From assembly GCA_002345205.1 (NCBI GenBank), contig DDVI01000117.1, positions 17,108-81,107 of the forward strand: a DNA stretch of 64,000 nt, given 5' to 3'. A program made the position numbers and the translations under genes. This document shows, one piece after another, positions 17,355 through 25,945 of this stretch; position 1 is the stretch's first letter, and every line of letters begins with the position of its first letter. The notes below the pieces were generated by a model. It ran no database searches. It saw only the letters and a program-made list of their open reading frames with translations, and was not told where the DNA came from. Source of the DNA: Bdellovibrionaceae bacterium UBA2316. GTDB lineage: Bacteria; Bdellovibrionota; Bdellovibrionia; Bdellovibrionales; Bdellovibrionaceae.

Positions 17355-17752
17355 GATCGAGCAAACCCACCTCTGACGCGGCTTTAACGCGACTTTTGTC
17401 AAAATAAAATCTTCTAAGTGCTTAATTGATCGTCAGCATTAAAGTATTTTTCGCAAAAAAATTAAATACGCTTGACGAAAACCAGCACAACTACCACGAT
17501 TGAATAGAACGCAACTGGTAGTGCTTGAGTCTGAAAAGTTCACTAGATATAGTGATCATAGATAGGACGCAAACCGTTAATTACTACCGGTAGTTTCCAC
17601 CGAAAGGTGAATTTCAATAAAAAAATGACATCAAAAGTTCAAACTAGACTTTGGATGTAAGAAAGTAAAATACTACAAACCTTTCTTCAAAAGGCGAAAC
17701 TGATTTCGTCTTAGGGGATGCTTTGCTCAAAGGACTGAAAACGAGGGGAAAT
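17355..17752. other. Long intergenic control region before nrdA
   Basis: 398 bases without a gene. It holds a probable NrdR box pair (17510-17554), a -35-like TTGACG at 17472, an ACTACCA/TGGTAGT inverted repeat (17490-17496 and 17516-17522) and a perfect 12-base palindrome ACTACCGGTAGT (17583-17594). No open frame with a ribosome site was seen, and no tRNA or strong terminator. Confidence 0.6.
17510..17554. promoter_or_regulatory. Probable NrdR operator pair
   Basis: CACTAGATATAGTG at 17541-17554 matches the palindromic NrdR box (ACACTATATATAGTGT-like). A degenerate copy, CGCAACTGGTAGTG, lies at 17510-17523, exactly 31 bases upstream; NrdR boxes normally come as pairs about three helical turns apart. 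Position before nrdA fits NrdR repression of ribonucleotide reductase. Confidence 0.65.
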
Positions 17753-20239
17753 ATGCTTCTGAACGAGAACCAACCAAACACAAACTTATCATTTAACTTA
17801 ACAGACGATGCGAATGCATCCGGTTACGACGTAGCTCCACATATTATGAGAGTTAAAAAACGTGACGGCAGTTTAGAACCTGTAGATGTCACTAAAATCG
17901 TAGAACGCGTAAGCCGTCTATGCCAAGGTCTTTCACAAGTAGACCCTCTACGAGTAGCAACTAAAGCTATCAGCGGCCTCTACGATGGCGCCGCTACAAA
18001 AGAACTAGATAACCTATGTATTTCTACGGCTTCATTGTTAATCGGTGAAGAGCCTGAGTACTCTCGCCTAGCGGCTCGCCTTTTGTCTACTTATGTAGAC
18101 GAAGAAGTTCGCTCTCAAAAGATTAAGACATTCGCTGATTCTATTTCATTTGGTTTCCAAAATGGTCTTTTGAACGAGACTCTTTACAAATTTGTAATGA
18201 CTCACAAAACATCTCTATCAGCTGCGATCGAGCCATTCAGAACCGATCGTTTTGAATACTTTGGTTTAAGAACTGTTTATGATCGTTATTTGCTAAAAAA
18301 CCCACAAACTCGTCAGGTATTCGAAACTCCGCAATACTTCTTTATGCGCGTTGCGTGCGGACTTGCGACGACTATTGATGAAGCTATCGAATTTTATCGT
18401 TTAATCTCATCCCTAGAATACATGGCATCGACCCCTACCCTTTTTAATAGCGGGACACTACGTCCGCAAATGAGCTCTTGTTACTTATTGGACTCTCCAG
18501 ATGATGATTTAAAATCGATCTACCAAAAGTACACGGATATCGCCCTTCTTTCTAAATTTGCGGGCGGTATCGGCGTAGCTTACCATCGCGTAAGATCACG
18601 CGGTAGTTTAATCAAAGGAACAAATGGCCATTCAAATGGTATTATTCCTTGGTTAAAAACTTTGGACAGCTCAGTGGCGGCTGTTAACCAAGGCGGTAAA
18701 CGCAAAGGTGCGGCGTGCATCTATCTAGAGACATGGCACGCAGATATCGAAGAGTTTCTTGAACTTCGCGATAACACAGGTGATGAAGCCAAACGCGCAC
18801 ACAATTTAAATTTGGCGAATTGGGTTCCAGATTTATTCATGAAACGTTTAGAAGCAGATGCTATGTGGTCTTTATTTGATCCAAACAAAGTTCCTCATTT
18901 AGTAGACCTTTTCGGTGAAGATTTTGAAAAAGCGTACACGGAAGCTGAAGAAAAGAAAATGTTCGTTAAGCAAGTAAAAGCGCGTGATTTATACTCTCGC
19001 ATGATGAAAACGCTAGCGCAAACCGGTAACGGCTGGATGACATGGAAAGATGCTTCAAACATGAAGTCTAACCAAACAGGCCAGCCTCAAAACGTGATTC
19101 ACTTATCTAATCTCTGCACTGAAATCCTTGAAGTGACTTCAAACAAAGAAACTGCAGTTTGTAACTTAGGCTCTGTAAACTTAGGTCGCCACGTTGTAAA
19201 TGGCGAGTTTGACTTTGACAAATTAGCACGCACAGTGCGCGCAGCGGTTAAGTACCTTGATCGTGTTGTCGATATCAATTTCTACCCTATTGAAACAGCG
19301 GGTTTCTCTAATAACAAATGGAGACCAGTAGGTTTAGGTTTAATGGGCCTACAAGACGTATTCTTCCAATTACAATTGCCATTTGATTCTGATGAAGCCC
19401 GTGAACTTTCGACTCGGATTCAAGAAGTGATCTACTACAATGCTCTTGTGGTAAGCTCTGAATTAGCTGAGAAAAATGGCCCACACGAAAACTACCAAGA
19501 AACACGCGCAGCTAAAGGCGATCTACAATTTGACCTTTGGGGCGTCAAACCATCAATGACTCAGAAATGGGCGGAATTAAAAGAGCGCATTAAAAAGACG
19601 GGTTTAAGAAACTCTCTATTGATTGCGATCGCACCAACGGCAACTATCGCTTCAATCGTAGGCTGCTATGAAGCGACTGAACCGCAAGTTTCTAACTTAT
19701 TCAAACGTGAGACGTTATCTGGCGAGTTCTTACAAATTAACAAGTACCTAGTCACTGAGCTTAAAAACTTAGGTCTATGGAATGATGATTTACGTAATGA
19801 AATTAAAATGCACGAAGGTTCCATTGCGAACATCGTTGAAATCCCAGAATCACTAAAGAAAGTCTACCGCACAGTTTGGGAATTACCAATGAAAGCGTTG
19901 ATTGATTTAGCGGCGGATCGCGGACCTTACATCGACCAATCTCAAAGTTTGAACTTGTTTAGTGAAAGCCCAACGATCGGTAAACTTTCAAGCATGTATA
20001 TGTACGCTTGGAAACGTGGCGTGAAGACGACGTATTACTTACGCTCTCGTCCAGCAACATCAATTGCAAAAACAACGGTTAGAAAATCCAGCGTTACTAC
20101 AGATGCTGGCGCTCAAGCAGCAAACGCCATGTTGGCTGCCGAAACGGCGTCAGCAGAAGCTCCGAAAAAGACTTACACTGATGAAGAAATGATTACATGT
20201 AGTTTAGAAAACCCAGAAGCGTGCGAAGCGTGCCAATAA
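17753..20239 (+). CDS. nrdA: Ribonucleoside-diphosphate reductase class Ia, alpha subunit
   Basis: 828 aa. Reduces ribonucleoside diphosphates to deoxy forms. An N-terminal ATP cone (from VKKRDGSLEPVDVTKIV, about residues 33-120) implies dATP feedback control. Active-site residues are visible: redox Cys243 (SSCYLLD) and Cys470 (AVCNLGSVNL), and Asn453, Cys455, Glu457 in NLCTEI. The radical-transfer pair is in KTTYYLRSRP, and the tail ends in the shuttle pair CEAC. The start is the ATG at 17753 with GAGGGG upstream; an in-frame TTG at 17723 lacks one. It is followed after 13 bases by nrdB and is probably under NrdR control. Confidence 0.96.
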   Translation: MLLNENQPNTNLSFNLTDDANASGYDVAPHIMRVKKRDGSLEPVDVTKIVERVSRLCQGLSQVDPLRVATKAISGLYDGAATKELDNLCISTASLLIGEEPEYSRLAARLLSTYVDEEVRSQKIKTFADSISFGFQNGLLNETLYKFVMTHKTSLSAAIEPFRTDRFEYFGLRTVYDRYLLKNPQTRQVFETPQYFFMRVACGLATTIDEAIEFYRLISSLEYMASTPTLFNSGTLRPQMSSCYLLDSPDDDLKSIYQKYTDIALLSKFAGGIGVAYHRVRSRGSLIKGTNGHSNGIIPWLKTLDSSVAAVNQGGKRKGAACIYLETWHADIEEFLELRDNTGDEAKRAHNLNLANWVPDLFMKRLEADAMWSLFDPNKVPHLVDLFGEDFEKAYTEAEEKKMFVKQVKARDLYSRMMKTLAQTGNGWMTWKDASNMKSNQTGQPQNVIHLSNLCTEILEVTSNKETAVCNLGSVNLGRHVVNGEFDFDKLARTVRAAVKYLDRVVDINFYPIETAGFSNNKWRPVGLGLMGLQDVFFQLQLPFDSDEARELSTRIQEVIYYNALVVSSELAEKNGPHENYQETRAAKGDLQFDLWGVKPSMTQKWAELKERIKKTGLRNSLLIAIAPTATIASIVGCYEATEPQVSNLFKRETLSGEFLQINKYLVTELKNLGLWNDDLRNEIKMHEGSIANIVEIPESLKKVYRTVWELPMKALIDLAADRGPYIDQSQSLNLFSESPTIGKLSSMYMYAWKRGVKTTYYLRSRPATSIAKTTVRKSSVTTDAGAQAANAMLAAETASAEAPKKTYTDEEMITCSLENPEACEACQ

Positions 20240-20252
20240 AAAGGAGTTTATT

Positions 20253-21251
20253 ATGATATTGGATCCAGGATTCGACTTAACACTAAGACCGATGAAATAT
20301 CCTGTCTTCTTTGAAATGTACAAAAATGCAATTAAGAACACATGGACCGTTGATGAAGTCGATTTTTCAACTGACCTAGTGGATTTGCATTCAAAATTAA
20401 CAGCCAGTGAAAAACACTTGATTCATCGACTAGTGGCTTTCTTTGCAACAGGCGATTCTATCGTGGGTAATAATTTGGTGTTAAACCTGTACAAACATGT
20501 AAACTCTCCGGAAGCGCGTCTATACCTTAGCCGCCAACTCTATGAAGAGTCACTACACGTACAGTTCTACTTAACTCTTTTAGATAATTATATTCCAGAC
20601 CACAAAGAACGTGAAATGGCGTTTGCAGCGGTCCACAATATCCCATCTATAAAAAAGAAGGCAGAGTTCTGTTTTAAATGGATGGATTCGATCCAAAAAC
20701 TAGACAAAATTTCAACTAGAGAAGATCAACGTAAGTTTTTAATGAACCTAGCGTGCTTCTCGTCTTGTATCGAAGGTTTGTTCTTCTTTGCGGCGTTTGC
20801 CTACGTTTACTTCCTGCGGTCTAAAGGTTTATTAGCGGGTTTAGCCTCGGGAACTAACTGGGTGTTCCGTGATGAAAGTATGCACATTCAATTTGCAAAC
20901 GAAGTTATCTTAACGGCTCGCAAAGAAGACCCTAGCTTGTTCAATGATCAAATGAACGAAATGGTTGTTCAAATGATCGAAGAAGCGATCGAATGCGAAA
21001 TGACATTTGCTGAAGACATCTTAAGTCATGGTATCGCTGGGCTTTCGTTAAAAGATATGCGTCAATACCTTGAGTTCGTAGCGGATCAACGTTTAGAAGC
21101 GTTACATATCCAGCCACGTTTCAACACTAAAAATCCATTCCCATTTATGGAACTTCAAGACATGCAGGAACTAGCAAACTTCTTTGAGCGTCGGGTATCG
21201 GCGTACCAAATTGGCGTATCTGGTCAGGTGTCATTCGACGAGACCTTCTAA
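20253..21251 (+). CDS. nrdB: Ribonucleoside-diphosphate reductase class Ia, beta subunit
   Basis: 332 aa. Provides the tyrosyl radical for NrdA. Metal ligands align with E. coli R2: Asp68 (ATGDSIVGNN), Glu99 and His102 (EESLH), Glu174 (SCIEGLF), Glu208 and His211 (RDESMH). The radical Tyr is Tyr106, three residues after His102 as in E. coli (Y122), so this is not the Tyr-less class Ic form. AAAAAGGAG precedes the ATG. It is cotranscribed with nrdA, and the two imply oxygen-dependent DNA precursor synthesis. Confidence 0.96.
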   Translation: MILDPGFDLTLRPMKYPVFFEMYKNAIKNTWTVDEVDFSTDLVDLHSKLTASEKHLIHRLVAFFATGDSIVGNNLVLNLYKHVNSPEARLYLSRQLYEESLHVQFYLTLLDNYIPDHKEREMAFAAVHNIPSIKKKAEFCFKWMDSIQKLDKISTREDQRKFLMNLACFSSCIEGLFFFAAFAYVYFLRSKGLLAGLASGTNWVFRDESMHIQFANEVILTARKEDPSLFNDQMNEMVVQMIEEAIECEMTFAEDILSHGIAGLSLKDMRQYLEFVADQRLEALHIQPRFNTKNPFPFMELQDMQELANFFERRVSAYQIGVSGQVSFDETF

Positions 21252-21253
21252 GA

Positions 21254-22219
21254 TTGGGTTTATTATCAAAAATTAACTCAGCCAAAGTATATGAATATTT
21301 ACTTTGGCTGTCTTTTTTAGTTATCACGTTCTTTATTGGTTTTTTCCATGGCAGTTCACCGGAAAAGCAAATTAACTTCTATTATCAAGATATAAAAAAA
21401 ATTGATGTATTAGTTCATGAAGACGGGATCTTGCGACCATCCGTTATTAAATACATAGAAAAAGAAACTCACACTCAAATAAATCTAGTTGTTCGTAAGT
21501 CCTACAAAGACTTCCGCACTGAAATTATCGTAAATAGAAATCTGCACTTAATTTTAAACCCAGAAGCTTTTATTGAACCCTTATTTAATGACAATCGTAT
21601 TAAAAACATCGAACCACTTGCGGGTTTAATCGCGAAACACATCCACTCTGATTTTCAACCATCTAAATTTGAAAACCAAATATACTCGGTTCCGATTTCT
21701 TGGTTTGTAAATGTGTTCTTAAAAAAAGATACTACTGCCGCGGTAAAAAATGCCAAAGCGGCCTACTTGGATTACTTGTATTTACTGAATCAAAAAAAAC
21801 GAAATCACTATTTTCAATTTACCAAAAACTTTGAACTTGTAAAAAACTGGACACATAACATTGGCAGCACGGATGCGTTTGAAACCACATTGCAATTGGC
21901 GACACTGAAAAAAAAGCCATATGAGATCGACACGAATTCAAGCTTTTTAATTACTTATTCTCTGAGCATTCCCAACGCCACCCCCGATCGTAGGCTGTCT
22001 ATGGATCTTCTAAAACTCATTCTTCTGTCTAAAGACTTACAAGGCTTACTGGTGGAAAACAATCTGGGGCAGACATTTTTAGAGCCAAAAACTCAATATT
22101 CCGTAGCACATTTTATTGCGCCCGAATCCATACGAAACTTAAATTTAAAGAATTTTAAAAACGCTAACAAATCGTTCGATGAACCCATGTGGAGCAACCA
22201 ACTCATTATTGGACACTAG
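21254..22219 (+). CDS. Membrane-anchored protein resembling PotD-type binding proteins
   Basis: 321 aa. A single N-terminal transmembrane segment (YLLWLSFLVITFFIGFFHG) leads to a periplasmic domain with the layout of a class 1 solute-binding protein: DVLVHEDGILRPSVIKYIEK near residue 50, a LHLILNPEAFIEPLF segment and YSVPISWFVNVF, matching PotD/AfuA-like landmarks. The ligand residues are not recognisable and the protein is anchored rather than soluble. It starts at TTG two bases after the nrdB stop, so it is probably cotranscribed with nrdAB, and its last 14 bases overlap the convergent lipoprotein gene. Function unknown. Confidence 0.6.
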   Translation: MGLLSKINSAKVYEYLLWLSFLVITFFIGFFHGSSPEKQINFYYQDIKKIDVLVHEDGILRPSVIKYIEKETHTQINLVVRKSYKDFRTEIIVNRNLHLILNPEAFIEPLFNDNRIKNIEPLAGLIAKHIHSDFQPSKFENQIYSVPISWFVNVFLKKDTTAAVKNAKAAYLDYLYLLNQKKRNHYFQFTKNFELVKNWTHNIGSTDAFETTLQLATLKKKPYEIDTNSSFLITYSLSIPNATPDRRLSMDLLKLILLSKDLQGLLVENNLGQTFLEPKTQYSVAHFIAPESIRNLNLKNFKNANKSFDEPMWSNQLIIGH

Positions 22220-22742
22220 TATCGCAGGCTTCAGATCGAATTAAATTCATTGAGATTTTTCCGTCAGAAATAGATACCGAGTTACCGTTGCTATCTTTTC
22301 CACGCAATGTGAAGTCTATTTGGTGCGCACCCGCTGCGCCCATAAAGTTATTGCACGCATTGATTGCAATAGCCCAGCGGCCTTTTTCACATTTAGCAAC
22401 GCGATTAGAAGATGCTGTGATACCAATGATAGGCACAAAACCATCTGATAAAGTACGTTGAGAACCACCTTCAGCAATTACCACGATTGAAATTTCACTA
22501 TCCGGAATATCTTTAAGGCGACACTTTCCACCAACTTCTAGGGTGTTGTCATATTTACCTAAAATCACGTCGGAATTATCGTCACGCTCAATTGATGGCT
22601 CGGCCGCCGGTGTATTACCTGAACAATTATCACCGGTACATTTTGTAGATTTAAAATCACCAAATGGTGAACCTGATTGGGTATTGCTACACGAAATTAC
22701 GAGACTAGAAATAGCTATAATTACAATAATATGAAACTTCAC
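22206..22742 (-). CDS. Predicted lipoprotein of unknown function
   Basis: 178 aa. A lipoprotein signal (IIVIIAISSLVISCSN) puts the lipid-modified Cys at about residue 18. The mature part has a Ser/Gly/Asn-rich linker, four further Cys residues that could form two disulfides (KCRLKD, KCEKGRW, NACNNF, EACDTS), and beta-strand-like segments ending in a domain that reads like an Ig-like fold. No homologous motif is recognised. Its 3' end overlaps the end of the nrdB-linked gene by 14 bases on the other strand. Confidence 0.65.
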   Translation of the reverse strand: MKFHIIVIIAISSLVISCSNTQSGSPFGDFKSTKCTGDNCSGNTPAAEPSIERDDNSDVILGKYDNTLEVGGKCRLKDIPDSEISIVVIAEGGSQRTLSDGFVPIIGITASSNRVAKCEKGRWAIAINACNNFMGAAGAHQIDFTLRGKDSNGNSVSISDGKISMNLIRSEACDTSVQ

Positions 22743-22897
22743 TGGCCCCTCTGCTCCCAGTTTACTTAAAAACGCTATAAATTGTAATAGCTAATTGTTT
22801 TTTTTCTCGATAACGAATCTAACGGAATTAATAAGAGACTCAACCAGACCTTATTCTCAAGTTGAGACACTTTAGCCACTCTAAGGTCCTGAGTGTA

Positions 22898-24346
22898 TTA
22901 AGATGCGAATTCCACTTCTAACATTTGCCAATTTCGAATCTCTTTTTCGATAATAGCCCGATCTTTTGAATCAATATCCTTTGAGGAAAGCAACTTCTTT
23001 AAATCGGTAATTTGCTCAATGGCTCGGTCTTGAAAATACTTTTTAGCCATACGGTTGAATTCATCAGATGTTCTGCGAGCCACACCATCGTCTTGCGCAA
23101 GATCATATTCTTTTTTAATCACATATAAGGAATATGAACTCACAGCGACTTGAGTTGTAACAATCACTCGAGCTATCAACGTCGGCGAGATCTTAGTAAA
23201 CACGGTCTGAACGTGTTTCATTACATCACCCATCCAGGTATTTTTAAATTTACCAAGAACATTTGCTCCCGGTCCCGTTGTTTTTGAAGCTCGAAAAAGC
23301 TCTTTAAATCGAAAAACAGCAAACACCGCTGCAAATGTCACAAATTTAGCAGCCGCATCCACCGCGAAAAGCTGTGCAATAAACCGATGATGTTCGTTAC
23401 CGGCAATGTCCGTTGCCATTGTCACGCCCGCACCGATAAAAGGAACACTCAGCACAAATTGACGAAATTCAGAAACAGTCTCCGCAGACTCAGAAGATGA
23501 AATTTTAAAGCATTTGTTAAGAGCAATCGGCAAAATTTCCTGATTTATGTAAGCCCTAAGCGTTGGTGAAATGAATCCCGCATTTACTTGCTTCGTGACA
23601 GCATTTGGGGTCAGCAAAAGCATTGAGAAATAGTCTCCTAAGCTTTTGCGGTACATATCCATAATCATAAGATGTTTGTAAGCTACAGGATCAAATGAGC
23701 ATGGTTCAAAAACGTCTTTATAGCTTGGACGCCGCTCACGAACTAAGGTTTCAAAATTCATAAGCTTTGCTCGATAAATCACACTCTGCTTACTTGCGTC
23801 TCGCCACACTCGATATAAAATTCCGGCCTGTTTGATTCTAACGGTTGTCAGAATCTCACGAAATAGAGCAAGATCTTCGACATGAACAACTAACTCTTTG
23901 GGCTTCTTCGCGGCCGCGATATTTATAGCACTGGAACCCACCATCCACTTTCTTACGACACCACTCAGCTCGAGAGGAAACTTACCCGCTTGGCCCGCTG
24001 TCGATACTTTTTTGACTTCATCAACGACGCCACTGACTACTTTTTTCTTGAACAAGAATTGATCTATTAGAATCCCAGATACTGTTCCCAGTTGCACGAT
24101 ACCGGCTACGGCAAACCCTACATTCTCAACACCTCGGATTTTTTCCTTTGCGCGAATTTCTTCAATAAAATCATCTAATTTAGCAATCGATTCTAACAAA
24201 AATTCATCAGATACCTTAGCGTCTATTTCAGGAACAGTGACTTGTAAAGCGGAAGCCTGTGGCATGAATAACAACTGTGTAGCCAAAGCAAGGACCAACA
24301 CAAACATAGTTTGAGCTTTAGACATCAGTTTTTGGAAAAATACCAT
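22898..24346 (-). CDS. Integral envelope protein of unknown function
   Basis: 482 aa. A hydrophobic N-terminal segment (MFVLVLALATQLLF) ending in PQASALQ reads as a signal peptide. A helix around residue 75 (GFAVAGIVQLGTVSGILIDQF), two hydrophobic stretches near 330-350 (FIAQLFAVDAAAKFVTFAAV) and one near 405 suggest several membrane passes. The C-terminal 70 residues are charged and helical (KKLLSSKDIDSKDRAIIEK). No catalytic motif. It is downstream of scpB, separated by 126 bases with a stem-loop, so it is probably a separate transcription unit. Confidence 0.6.
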   Translation of the reverse strand: MVFFQKLMSKAQTMFVLVLALATQLLFMPQASALQVTVPEIDAKVSDEFLLESIAKLDDFIEEIRAKEKIRGVENVGFAVAGIVQLGTVSGILIDQFLFKKKVVSGVVDEVKKVSTAGQAGKFPLELSGVVRKWMVGSSAINIAAAKKPKELVVHVEDLALFREILTTVRIKQAGILYRVWRDASKQSVIYRAKLMNFETLVRERRPSYKDVFEPCSFDPVAYKHLMIMDMYRKSLGDYFSMLLLTPNAVTKQVNAGFISPTLRAYINQEILPIALNKCFKISSSESAETVSEFRQFVLSVPFIGAGVTMATDIAGNEHHRFIAQLFAVDAAAKFVTFAAVFAVFRFKELFRASKTTGPGANVLGKFKNTWMGDVMKHVQTVFTKISPTLIARVIVTTQVAVSSYSLYVIKKEYDLAQDDGVARRTSDEFNRMAKKYFQDRAIEQITDLKKLLSSKDIDSKDRAIIEKEIRNWQMLEVEFAS

Positions 24347-24416
24347 GAGGCCTAACCATGCACTCTGTATTCCATAAAAATGACTATTAAATAAATTTTA
24401 AAGGATTCTAATTTCA

Positions 24417-24438
24417 TGGCCACCCTTAAAAGTGGCCA
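24417..24438 (-). terminator. Stem-loop downstream of scpB
   Basis: TGGCCAC (24417-24423) and GTGGCCA (24432-24438) form a seven-pair stem with an eight-base loop, about 35 bases after the scpB stop. No T-run follows on the minus strand, so it may be a weak or Rho-assisted terminator or an mRNA-stabilising hairpin. Confidence 0.4.
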
Positions 24439-24472
24439 AAATTGAGACAGTGAGTAACAATCAGACGTTTTT

Positions 24473-25918
24473 TTAAACGCCTTCAAGTTCCTCATCTGTA
24501 GCGATCAACGGCAGCTCTTCTTCGGCCTCTTCGAAATCTACAGTGACTTCCTCTTCGGAGATTTCTAAAGCGTCTGCTTCCACATCTTCATCTGCCGACA
24601 TTTCAATTTCAGCATCAGACTCTGCGCCTGCCATCACCTCATCTGTAGCTACCTGAGCAACCGCCGCAGTAGCTGGTTTTTCATCGATTGACTTTTTACC
24701 CGCAGCTAAGGCTTCATCGTATCGCTTCAACCAGTTCAAATCACGGGTCGAAACGTGCTCGTTAACTTCCAACGCTTCACGAATATTTTGAGCTTTTTCA
24801 AACTCTTTCTTTTCTTTTTGACGTTGCTTTTCTTGCTCAAAGAAATCCGATGACGTTGTGATTTCATCAAGCTGTTCCGTAATCTTCATCAAATCTTCTT
24901 CACCATCTGAATACGCACCATCACCGATTTGTTGTGACATTGTATCAGAAATTGAGCTTAGCTTTGAGTTTTTACTTTCATCATCTTCGTTGATACCTTC
25001 AGGCAATAACTCATCGATTTGACTTAATGTTGGAAGTTCTTTCAGATTACGTAACCCAAAGATCTCTAAAAATTTTTTTGTAGTAATATATTGCATTGGT
25101 TTACCTGGAAGATCGCTCTTGCCAGCAAATGCAACAATACCTTTTTCCATCAACGCTCTTAATAAATGTCCTGATTCAACTCCACGGATTTCATCGATCT
25201 CATGCTTAATTAAAGGCTGCTTGTAGGCCACGATAGCCAAAACTTCTAGTGCCGGACCAGACAATTTAAATGGCTTCACTTTCAACGTACGACGCAAGAA
25301 ATTCATATTATCTAGCTTTGTACGAAGCTGGTAGCCACCCTGAACTTCTTCGATGTAAACACCGCGATTACCACTAGCATAGGCAACAGACAATTTTTCA
25401 ATCGTACGACGAATTTTATCTGTTTTCACATTAGTACCCTTAAAAATTATTTTTAGAGCATTTAATGTCACGGGTTTATCGGTTGCGAACAATACCGACT
25501 CTACAATAGATTCCAACTGTTCGTCTTCAACGAACTCTAGCTCTTCAATTTCAGCCGAATCGAAATCACCAAGTTCAGAATCATCAAGGTTTTCACCTTC
25601 AACGTTAGAGCCTGCTGATGCCGCGCCGTCATTTTCAGACGATTCGTCTTCTTCAAGTTTCATGGTTTCAGCATCTAAAATTTCAAATTCACTCTCGTCA
25701 AGAATGGGAGCCGCTTCTTCCTGGAACAACGCCTGGGCTTCGTCTGATTCTTCTGATTTGAACGCAGACTGTTCCGTATAGACTTCAGCAACAGTATGAG
25801 TTTCCTCGGACTGGAACTCAGTGATTTCTTCAACGGCCGCCACTTCAATCGCTTCGACCGGTGCTTCCATTTTTACTTCTACATCGTCTACATTTTTTGA
25901 TTTCTTTTTCTTCGCCAT
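24473..25918 (-). CDS. scpB: Segregation and condensation protein B with acidic extensions
   Basis: 481 aa, more than twice the usual ScpB (about 190). The two winged-helix core is at residues about 135-310 (SIVESVLFATDKPVTLNAL, ALEVLAIVAYKQPLIKHEID, ALMEKGIVAFAGKSDLPGKP). About 135 N-terminal residues are Glu/Asp-rich with little structure, after a Lys-rich start (MAKKKKSKN). The last 160 residues include a charged coiled-coil-like stretch and a second acidic tail. ScpB dimers clamp ScpA in the SMC-kleisin complex that organises and segregates the chromosome. It follows scpA by 27 bases. Confidence 0.92.
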   Translation of the reverse strand: MAKKKKSKNVDDVEVKMEAPVEAIEVAAVEEITEFQSEETHTVAEVYTEQSAFKSEESDEAQALFQEEAAPILDESEFEILDAETMKLEEDESSENDGAASAGSNVEGENLDDSELGDFDSAEIEELEFVEDEQLESIVESVLFATDKPVTLNALKIIFKGTNVKTDKIRRTIEKLSVAYASGNRGVYIEEVQGGYQLRTKLDNMNFLRRTLKVKPFKLSGPALEVLAIVAYKQPLIKHEIDEIRGVESGHLLRALMEKGIVAFAGKSDLPGKPMQYITTKKFLEIFGLRNLKELPTLSQIDELLPEGINEDDESKNSKLSSISDTMSQQIGDGAYSDGEEDLMKITEQLDEITTSSDFFEQEKQRQKEKKEFEKAQNIREALEVNEHVSTRDLNWLKRYDEALAAGKKSIDEKPATAAVAQVATDEVMAGAESDAEIEMSADEDVEADALEISEEEVTVDFEEAEEELPLIATDEELEGV

Positions 25919-25945
25919 TATATTTCCTTAAGTAATCTCAAAAAT

